Below, in pieces: positions 1-6,300 of a stretch of 6,954 bases of DNA. The stretch spans positions 1 through 6,954 of the forward strand of contig SLIY01000205.1 of NCBI GenBank assembly GCA_007135385.1. The letters are read 5' to 3'. The position numbers and the translations under genes were made by a program. Position 1 is the stretch's first letter; every line of letters starts with the position of its first letter. Source of the stretch: Leptolyngbyaceae cyanobacterium CSSed165cm_216 (lineage in GTDB: Bacteria > Cyanobacteriota > Cyanobacteriia > Phormidesmidales > Phormidesmidaceae). The notes beneath the pieces are model-generated. The model did not search any database, was not told where the DNA came from, and saw nothing but the letters and a program-made list of their open reading frames with translations.

Positions 1-596
1 AGTAATAGCAGCCTTAGGCTTTTGACTAACTCCTTGACTTGGGGTGATTGCCGGTCAATGGCTCGACCCAACTCAATCCATAGAACGTAAAGAATGTAGA
101 CAAAAGGAATGGTGCTGACGGTTCCCCAAATTAAACGAGTGCTCAGACTCGTCGAAATTTCACCCGGATAACCAGTCACGATCATGACGATAGCGGCAGC
201 CGCGAGCTTAATGACCATCGGGCGAGAGACTTGAGGAGCGAGCGCCAGGACAGCTACGGCCTCAATTAATAGCAAAGGTACCGTCAGCAGCCAGTCCGCG
301 TACCGATAGGCATCGTTAAAAGGCAATCCAGTAGCTGTGTAAACACCATCCTGGAACATGTAGGCACTCTCCCAGGCATTGAAAATGCGGAAGTAGTGAT
401 AAGCGGCAATGCTAACGACCAAGGCTGAGACGAGTAAAGCTGGTCGGTACTTCTCGCCAACGTTAGATCTAACGCTGAAAAAGAATAGAGCTGCAGCTGC
501 CATGGCCGCAATACAAAAGGAAAACGCGTTGTAGACAATGTCAAAAGACCCTACAGATAACTCTGTAGGAAGAGATGCAATGGTTGCGATAGACAT
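1..596 (-). CDS. Xanthorhodopsin-type light-driven proton pump (partial, C-terminus outside window)
   Basis: Seven-helix retinal protein of the inner or thylakoid membrane that exports protons on illumination. The window holds 198 codons, covering helices A to E and the start of F; the Schiff-base lysine of helix G lies beyond the edge. Visible motifs are RYADWLLTVPLLLIE, giving proton acceptor D101, T105 and donor E112 (the DTE set of outward proton pumps), and H67 in AYHYFRIF, the partner of the acceptor. L109 sits at the proteorhodopsin tuning site, where Leu means green absorption. G158 in LIWGTVST matches G178 of Gloeobacter rhodopsin, the glycine whose small side chain admits a carotenoid antenna. 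All these positions are offset by exactly 20 from Gloeobacter rhodopsin as I recall its sequence, so there are no internal gaps. The ATG at 596 is chosen; an in-frame TTG at 656 would add 20 residues and match the longer Gloeobacter N-terminus, but its GGAG lies only one base upstream. No good Shine-Dalgarno precedes the ATG either. Family and pump type are secure; antenna use is inferred. Confidence 0.96.
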   Translation of the reverse strand, partial: MSIATIASLPTELSVGSFDIVYNAFSFCIAAMAAAALFFFSVRSNVGEKYRPALLVSALVVSIAAYHYFRIFNAWESAYMFQDGVYTATGLPFNDAYRYADWLLTVPLLLIEAVAVLALAPQVSRPMVIKLAAAAIVMIVTGYPGEISTSLSTRLIWGTVSTIPFVYILYVLWIELGRAIDRQSPQVKELVKSLRLLL

Positions 597-1196
597 ATTA
601 AGGGTTTGAAGGTCAACAATGCGGGCATCAAACTGAAGCGAGTTGAAGATGAACAAACTCCAGATTTAGCCTGCGTAACTCTAACGAACGAAGGAAGGTC
701 GAGCCCTACTTTTATGACAAGAAGCCACTAATGAACGAACTGACTTGTCAACAACAAATGGAAAGCAGTGGTGAAGAATACTTAAACTGCTCTCACACTA
801 GTTGGCAGACCGCAGAGTGCTCGACATCGAACCCAAAAACTCCACACACTGGATTAATCTTCGACCTGCTCTCACACTCTAACGCAACAAAACTTTGTAT
901 CAAGCTGATATAACTTATACTTATCACTGTTAAAAGTTGTATTTATATTTTTTACTTTCTGGATCCATTTAGGGGGAGTTTCCAAAGCGGCAGAATCACA
1001 CATTACAGCGTAAACGCCAGGAAATGGGAGGAGAGTGACCTAATTCCACAGCTATAGATTATCCATCGCTCGTTTTATTTGAATAAGCTAAATTAGCCTG
1101 AACTAGCTGTTAATAGTAGATCGGTGAGGTCTGATGGGAAACAGCCGGGCCTGCCTCAACCCATCAACTGCACAACTTCATCCTCGAAATATTTCT
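597..1196. other. Divergent intergenic region between rhodopsin and hli genes
   Basis: About 600 bases separate the leftward rhodopsin gene from the hli promoter. I see no convincing gene. A rightward 60-codon frame at 731-913 is rich in Cys, Ser, Thr and Asn, has no ribosome site and resembles no family I know. The region contains a 13-bp direct repeat (CTGCTCTCACACT at 787-799 and 866-878) and an AT-rich stretch around 909-960 that could hold promoters. I found no clear -10/-35 pair for the rhodopsin gene. Confidence 0.5.
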
Positions 1197-1202
1197 TATA
1201 AT
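1174..1202 (+). promoter_or_regulatory. Candidate sigma-70-type promoter of the hli gene
   Basis: A perfect -10 hexamer TATAAT lies at 1197-1202, 61 bases before the hli ATG. The -35 region is weak (ACTTCA at 1175-1180, 16-base spacer), which suggests an activator-dependent or stress-induced promoter. Transcription would start near 1209, giving a leader of about 55 bases. I could not find the paired HLR1 high-light element. Confidence 0.5.
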
Positions 1203-1210
1203 CCAGAAAT

Positions 1211-1225
1211 AGATTGCAACAATCT
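1211..1225. promoter_or_regulatory. Dyad AGATTG-CAA-CAATCT at the hli transcription start
   Basis: A perfect inverted repeat with 6-bp arms and a 3-base centre lies just downstream of the predicted start point. Its position suits a repressor operator, but no regulator can be named from it and a dyad this short can occur by chance. Confidence 0.3.
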
Positions 1226-1263
1226 GTAACATTCACACTCACACATAGTAGGAATTTAAAGTC

Positions 1264-1407
1264 ATGGAGAATCAAGAGAGCAAGCTTGGATTTACTCGGT
1301 TTGCGGAGACCTGGAATGGCCGCTTGGCAATGCTCGGTTTTGTGATTGGTGTCGCTACTGAGTTGCTGACTGGTCAAGGCATACTATCCCAGATCGGCTT
1401 GATGTAA
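1264..1407 (+). CDS. hli: High-light-inducible protein (HLIP/Scp, single-helix chlorophyll-binding protein)
   Basis: A 47-residue one-helix member of the light-harvesting-like family. These thylakoid proteins bind chlorophyll and carotenoid as dimers, quench excess energy and protect chlorophyll during photosystem II assembly and repair. The signature is complete: FAETWNGRLAMLGF at residues 13-26, with the ligands E15, N18 and R20 of ExxNGRxAMxGF. The membrane helix spans about residues 18-36, and the C-terminus carries the usual TGQGxLxQIG pattern. Length matches Synechocystis HliC (47 aa), so this is a minimal stand-alone form, not a fusion. The start is supported by AGGA at 1250-1253, ten bases before the ATG. 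A promoter candidate precedes it and a strong hairpin follows, so it is probably a single-gene transcript. It faces away from the rhodopsin gene, a second light-related membrane protein. I cannot assign it to a particular hli paralogue. Confidence 0.95.
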   Translation: MENQESKLGFTRFAETWNGRLAMLGFVIGVATELLTGQGILSQIGLM

Positions 1408-1416
1408 ATCGAGGGT

Positions 1417-1453
1417 GGGTAGTACGTCATGGATTATCCATGACGTACTACCC
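1417..1453 (+). terminator. Perfect 17-bp hairpin after the hli gene
   Basis: Arms 1417-1433 and 1437-1453 are exact reverse complements around the 3-base loop TTA, starting nine bases after the hli stop. Only GCTTT follows, not a long T-run, as is common in cyanobacteria, where the hairpin itself stops transcription or protects the 3' end. Confidence 0.75.
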
Positions 1454-1587
1454 GCTTTAGAGCGTATTTGAAGAGTTCGGGTCGACATCGCCGAAACGCG
1501 GAATCTGCGTTAAATCTCTGGGACGGTTACCGCATCGGCCTTGAGTTGTAAGTTGATCGGCGGGAAATACAGTCTGAGTGTAGGGAT

Positions 1588-1601
1588 CAGTTATGTAACT
1601 G
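1588..1601. promoter_or_regulatory. Dyad CAGTTA-TG-TAACTG upstream of the DUF2805 gene
   Basis: A perfect 6-bp inverted repeat with a 2-base centre lies 50 bases before the preferred ATG of the downstream gene. It could be an operator for a dimeric regulator. No -10/-35 pair is clear next to it. Confidence 0.25.
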
Positions 1602-1650
1602 CCCCCAATAGGTGGATAGATTTGAACCTGTAGAGCGTTACTTCCAGAAC

Positions 1651-1908
1651 ATGGAACAACCAGAACTTGACTTAGAGATTATCGACCGAGTGATTGAGAT
1701 GGCGTGGGAAGATCGAACTCCCTTTGAAGCGATAACCACCCAGTTTGGATTGACTGAGCAACAGGTTATTGCAATCATGCGTCGCCAGATGAAACCCTCT
1801 AGCTTTCGAATGTGGCGAAAACGAGTCACTGGGCGTAAAACCAAACACCTCAAGGTTTGTAATGTTAGAGACGGACGGTTCACGTCCAGTAATCAAAAGC
1901 ACTACTAG
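1651..1908 (+). CDS. DUF2805 / TIGR03643 family small protein
   Basis: A small basic protein of unknown function. The core is strongly family-like: IIDRVIEMAWEDRTPFEAI, then QFGLTEQQVIAIMRRQMKPS, then SFRMWRKRVTGRKTKH. The central part (preferred-start residues about 25-45) looks like a helix-turn-helix of the sigma-70 region 4 type, so DNA binding is plausible but inferred. From the ATG at 1651 it has 85 residues, close to the usual family length as I recall it. A GTG at 1612 would add 13 residues (VDRFEPVERYFQN); TAG at 1609 blocks any longer form. Neither start has a good ribosome site. The tail after KTKH (about 19 residues) is not part of the motif I recognise and may be lineage-specific. 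Relatives in other bacteria are, from memory, often near photolyase or cryptochrome genes, which fits the light-related setting; I cannot verify that here. Confidence 0.85.
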   Translation: MEQPELDLEIIDRVIEMAWEDRTPFEAITTQFGLTEQQVIAIMRRQMKPSSFRMWRKRVTGRKTKHLKVCNVRDGRFTSSNQKHY

Positions 1909-1919
1909 TAGCCCTTAAC

Positions 1920-2072
1920 TCACTTGTGTGGTATGCGCCCTTCGGCTTCAAACGCTGACAATAAAATTCTAGACAGCCTGACTACAGCATCTCGATACTC
2001 CACTGGGCTGGATATCGTCCAGATCAAAAGCGGTGCAGGGTTTGATGCGGGGGTAACAACTAGGATTCGTGA
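1920..2072 (-). pseudogene. Possible C-terminal remnant of an unidentified protein
   Basis: Fifty residues are open between an upstream in-frame TAA (2073-2075) and TGA (1920-1922). The end reads like a real amphipathic C-terminus (EYRDAVVRLSRILLSAFEAE, then GRIPHK). There is no ATG or GTG early enough and no ribosome site, so it is a remnant or a chance frame. I do not recognise the family. It converges on the DUF2805 gene with 11 bases between the two stops. Confidence 0.22.
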
Positions 2073-2105
2073 TTAGATCATCCTCCAGGGAGAGGGAGGT
2101 TAGAG

Positions 2106-2252
2106 GTGGCCTGGCTCACCAGTGGCTTGGGAAATGGTTTGGTGATGGCGTTAATGCTGTGGTGGCGAGGGTCTGCTGACTTCTGGCATTGGCCTGACCT
2201 GGGGCTGGTGGCAGGTATTGTCGGCTGCGGGAAGCGGGCTTGGCTAGGGTAG
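2106..2252 (+). CDS. Possible small hydrophobic peptide, unidentified
   Basis: A 48-codon ORF begins with GTG, six bases after a strong Shine-Dalgarno (GGGAGG, 2094-2099). It carries a hydrophobic stretch (GLVMALMLWW, residues 11-20) followed by a Trp-rich turn and a second apolar stretch (LGLVAGIVG). This could be a small membrane peptide, a toxin-like peptide or a fragment of a lost membrane protein. CCTCC at 2082-2086 can pair with GGAGG at 2095-2099 and hide the ribosome site. The bidirectional hairpin at 2310 would end its transcript. Without homologues, reality is doubtful. Confidence 0.25.
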   Translation: MAWLTSGLGNGLVMALMLWWRGSADFWHWPDLGLVAGIVGCGKRAWLG

Positions 2253-2309
2253 CTCGCTGGCGCGGCATAGCTACCCGTCATTCATGTCACGCCTTGGGCA
2301 GAGCTTAAA

Positions 2310-2360
2310 ACACAAAAACTCCCTGGAGTTCTGACGGCAGATCCCAGGGAGTTTTTGTGT
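2310..2360. terminator. Bidirectional intrinsic terminator
   Basis: Arms 2310-2326 and 2344-2360 are perfect 17-bp reverse complements around a 17-base loop that itself contains CTG/CAG. A GC-rich core (CTCCCTGG with CCAGGGAG) is flanked by AAAAA on the left and TTTTT on the right, so it can act on either strand. No sure gene ends here from either side, which suggests that the genes it served are lost or too small to identify. Confidence 0.75.
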
Positions 2361-2736
2361 AGAGTTCAAACGGAATCTTGCAGTGAAATAATCCGCTTAC
2401 GACAAACCAATGCTGAACTGAGGGACTTCCTCAAGGGGGTAATGCTATTCAGAGATGCTTTGATACCGGCGTTTAGGGCTTTCTCGTCTCTAGGTATCTA
2501 TCGCAGTGCTCTCTAGGCTTTAGGGGAGGAAATATCAACAGCTAAGTAGAGTGCCGCTGACTTTGACGAAATAGATTCAGACGTTAACGAGATAACAACC
2601 TCCTATTTAACGGGGACTGAACTATTTGAAATCGAGGGAAGTTTCCTTCACCTCTTAATTATTAGGTTAACTCTAATATCAGGGGATCTCTACCTTTGAT
2701 ACCAAAGTTTATCTTTCGGTTAAGAGTTGCTCTCAT
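2361..2736. other. AT-richer intergenic stretch, no intact gene
   Basis: Nothing here is recognisable as an intact gene, RNA or mobile element. The rightward frame running 2271-2699 is unusually open (143 codons, only two internal TAGs, at 2514 and 2547) and may be a decayed gene. Composition changes sharply to GC-rich at about 2740, where the methyltransferase remnant begins. Confidence 0.4.
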
Positions 2737-3368
2737 TCAAGGGATGGGCACCCTCTGGGCCTGGGCCAGCAGAGGGGTGACCTGCTGGGGGCCATTCAGA
2801 TCCTGGTCGTCAAGGGCCAGCTCACCGGGGTTGACAGTGGTGATGCGATCGCGCACCCACTCATTGGCCAGCAGCTCAATGGCCTCGCGCACTGCCGCTT
2901 GTAGGTTTTCCGTCACCCCGTGGGCCAGCTTGTGGCTCTGCTCCTCCAGCTTGTCGTGGATCAAGTCGGCAGATTCGCTCTCCGGGGCCAGGGTTTCTCG
3001 CGAGAGAAAGGTGGCGATCTGCTCGAAGGTGGTGGTTTCGCTGCGGCCAAAGGCGTCGTCGAGGTCAAAGGCCAGCCAGCGCCCGGTGGCAAAGGTTTTG
3101 CGATCAATCAGCAAAATTCGGCTGCCCCCCAGCAGCAGCACCCACCGAGGCGGCTCTTCGGTCTTAAAGATTTCGCCCACGGCCCGGATCCAGTCGCCCT
3201 GCACCAGTGATTGACTAGGGTCGCTGCGCTGGTCGGGGCGGGGGCTGGCCTCCAGGGGGTCTTCGCTGGCGGCCCCATGTGGAGGCGACGGCGGGGTGGC
3301 TAGGGCAGCATGGCCACAAGCTGTTGCCCCTGGTAGGGTTGGCGCTGTAAGGGCAAGGCTTGGGCGTA
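2737..3368 (-). pseudogene. Fragment of a large Eco57I/PglX-like DNA methyltransferase or restriction enzyme
   Basis: The leftward frame 3300 to 2737 encodes about 187 residues that read as true protein: an acidic linker (ASEDPLEASPRPDQ), a beta-rich segment (PRWVLLLGGSRILLIDRKTF, then ATGRWLAFDLDDAFGR) and helices (DKLEEQSHKLAHGVTENLQA, then AVREAIELLANEWV). This pattern resembles the N-terminal, pre-catalytic region of very large class I SAM-dependent DNA methyltransferases with Eco57I/PglX-like domains, usually well over 1,000 residues, that modify DNA in restriction or phage-defence systems. No SAM motif or NPPY is present. Upstream coding appears to continue in another frame (3303-3368, ALPLQRQPYQGQQLVAMLP), which implies a frameshift near 3300. 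The right end abuts the STAND start. At the left, the frame stops at 2737 after LLAQAQRVPIP, where the match to the family becomes poor, probably because of a deletion. The family call is from memory and moderately sure; non-functionality is clear. Confidence 0.6.
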
Positions 3369-6300
3369 ATGGGCGATCGCAGCATTCATATTCAAGAAAG
3401 TGCGGTGGGGAGTGCGATCGTCTCCGGCGATGGCAACACCATCTATGTGATTCACCAGACCACCCAACAGCGACAGGAAACCGCTGCTGCCGAAACCCCG
3501 GTAAAGCTTGGCCCCAACCCCTACAAAGGGCTGGCGGCATTTACAGAACAGGACGGCGATCGCTACTTTGGCCGCGAAACCCAGGTGGAACGGCTCTGGG
3601 AACGGTTCCAGCGGCTGGTGGAACAGTCGGCGGTGCCCCGCCTGTTGCCGATCTTGGGGCCATCGGGCTGTGGCAAATCTTCTCTGGCCAGGGCGGGGTT
3701 GATTCCGGCCTTGGCCCAGCGGCCTCTGTTGGGGAAGGCCCAGATGCGGGTGGCGGTGCTGGTGCCCGGTAGCCATCCCCTCGAAGCGCTGGCGGGGGTG
3801 CTGGCTAAAGCCGCTACCCAAGACCCCATGCCCGTGACCAAAACGCGGGAATTTGCCACCGAACTGGGACTGGTCAGCAAAGAGGGGGCTTATGATGGCC
3901 TGCGCCGCATTGCCAGCCTGATTCCCCAGATCCACGATGCCCCCCTGGTGGTGCTCTGGTGGATCAGTTTGAGGAGGTCTATTCCCTCTGTAAAGACACC
4001 GAAGAACGACAGGCCTTTATCGACAACCTGCTCACCGCTGCCCAAGACCCCAGTGCCCAGGTGTCGGTGGTGATCACCCTCCGCAGCGACTTTTTAGGCG
4101 AAACCCAGCGTCATTCAGGGCTGAACCAAATCATTGGCTCGGATCAAAGCGTGATTGTGCCCGCCATGACCACGGAGGAACTGCGCCGCGCCATTGCCGA
4201 ACCGGCCAAACGGGCGGGGCACCCTCTGGATGAGGCCACCATTGATCTGTTGGTGACGGATACCGAGGGCCGGGAGGGGGCGTTGCCGCTGTTGCAGTTT
4301 GCCCTCAGCCGGATTTGGGAGGGGTTGGGCCAGGGGGTGGCCCCAGCAGAAACCTATCGCCAGATGGGGGGTGTGGGCGGTGCCCTGGCGGGGAAGGCCC
4401 AGGATATCTACGAGCACCTCAGCCCCGCCGAGCAGGAGACGGCCCGCCGCATTTTTATCGGCCTGGTGCAACTGGGGGAGGGCACCCGCGACACCCGCCG
4501 CCGTGCCCCAGTGGAAAGCCTAATCGCCAGCCAGGATAGCCCAGAAACCGTAAGACAAGTTCTGGCTCAGTTTTCTTCACCAGGGGCGCGGCTAGTGACC
4601 CTGGCCAGTCAGGGCAATCAAGACGTGGCGGAAGTGACCCACGAAGCACTGTTTGGCCACTGGCAACAACTGAATGAATGGCTCGACAGAAGTCGCGACG
4701 ACATTCGCTTTCAACGACGGCTGGAGAGCGCTGCCCAGTATTGGCATGATCAGGGAAGACCCGACGGTCTATTGTGGCGATTGCCGGATCTGGATCTCCT
4801 TCGTACTTTTGTTAAAGCTAGCCCAACGGATCTCACCCAACGCTGCTTAGACTTCTTTTACGCCTCTGACCAGGCCGAACAACGAGAGCGACGCTTGAAA
4901 CGACTAGGCATTGCTGGCTTGGCAGCAGGTTTGGTCTTAACCACCGCCCTAACAGGGTTTTCCGGGTACCAAGTGTGGCGATCTGAGCGGCGGCAGATGC
5001 AAGTTTACGAAGCCACTGCTCGATCCTTGGCCGAGCGTGATCCTTTAGTGAGTATGGTGAATGGCTTGGCAGCGATTAGCCTGGGGGAGAATCCATTGGT
5101 TAAACTGCCTCGTCTATGGGGAGAGGGGCTAGTCTCTCCTGCCATTCTAGATTTAGCAAACCGTCATGCCCGACTGAACTGGGTTATGACAGGCCATAAG
5201 TACGGTGTTAGCTCGGTAGTCTTCAGCCCAGACGGAGAGATCCTTGCGAGTGGTGGGTTAGATGGCGTAGTACGGCTATGGAATCGACAAGGACAACCCC
5301 TAGGTAAGATTTCTCATGGCCAGGGTGAAGTTTGGTCGATGGCTTTTAGTCCCGATGGAGAAACCATCATTAGTGGGGGTGACGATGGCACATTACAGTT
5401 TTGGAATCGCGAAGGGGAGCCCATCATTGAGCCATTCATCGCTCATGAGGGTGGGGTAAACTCTGTGGCCTTTAGTCCCGATGGGGAAGTCATCGTCAGT
5501 GGTGGTGGATCAGGTGGCACAGTTCGGCTCTGGAATCGCAAGGGTCAACCCATCGGTGAATCACCTATGGGTTATGAGGGCGGAGTCTTGGTTGTGGCCT
5601 TTAGCCCAGATGGGGAAGTCATCGCTGGTGGCGGTAGTGACAATACGGTGGGGCTTTGGAATCCCCAAGGGCAGCCACTGAGCCAGCCTCTAACTGGCCA
5701 TGGGGGTTGGGTGTCCTCTGTAGCCTTTAGTCCGGATGGTAAAACATTAGCTAGCGGGGGTGGAGATGGCAAAGTGTGGCTGTGGAATCGTGAGGGCCAA
5801 CCCACTGGGGAGCCATTCATAGTGCATGAGGGCGGGGTCTCTACTGTGGCCTTTAGCCCAGATGGGGAAACTATTATCACCAGTGGCAGTATGGATAACG
5901 TGGTGCGGCTGTGGAGTCTGGATGGCAAACCCATTGGGGAGCCATTCATAGCGCATCAGGGCGGGGTCTCTACTGTGGCCTTCAGTCCTGATGGAAACAC
6001 CATCGCCAGCGGGGGGGAGGATAGCACGGTGCGTTTATGGGATCCTCATGGAAAGCTCTTGGGTGAGTCTTCCGCAACCCATCGAGGGATAATTTATTCT
6101 GTTTCCTTCAGCCCAGATGGGAAAAACATAGCCAGCGCAAGTGGTGATGGCTCAGTACGTCTATGGAATTTGAAAGGCCAGCCTATTGGTGAGCCTTTCA
6201 CAGGACATATAGGTTGGGTCTTTGCTGTAGCCTTCAGCCCAGACGGGGAAGTCATTGTCAGTGGGGGAGAAGATACTACGGTGCGGTTGTGGGATCGCCG

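Larger units (their letters stand above)
1909..2309. other. Intergenic region with coding remnants only
   Basis: No recognisable intact gene. Two weak candidates are listed separately: a leftward 50-residue open stretch (1920-2072) and a rightward 48-codon ORF (2106-2252). A leftward frame at 2078-2281 is Pro/Ser-rich and is taken as the shadow of the latter. Confidence 0.4.

Noticed and set aside
284..544. Leftward 86-codon frame inside the rhodopsin gene
   Set aside because: It is an alternative frame of the same strand; the rhodopsin frame shows all family motifs.
731..913. Rightward 60-codon ORF in the rhodopsin-hli intergenic region
   Set aside because: No ribosome site, odd composition (Cys, Ser, Thr, Asn, His), no recognisable motif, and it spans the 13-bp direct repeat. 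A chance frame is more likely.
1156..1377. Leftward 73-codon frame opposite the hli gene
   Set aside because: It is antisense to a clear high-light-inducible protein and has no family features.
2696..3214. Rightward 172-codon ORF opposite the methyltransferase fragment
   Set aside because: Ser/Arg-rich shadow; the leftward frame has the coherent beta-strand and helix pattern of a real protein.
3300..3935. Leftward 211-codon ORF opposite the STAND N-terminus
   Set aside because: Most of it is antisense shadow (Gln, His, Pro, Gly rich) of the nSTAND1 domain. Only its last 20 or so codons may be methyltransferase remnant.
3939..3962. Programmed ribosomal frameshift at the run of six Cs before Walker B
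   Set aside because: Slippage at the C-run would replace the hydrophobic Walker B strand with PGGA. The motif is restored only by removing a CT further on, so mutation or sequence error fits better.
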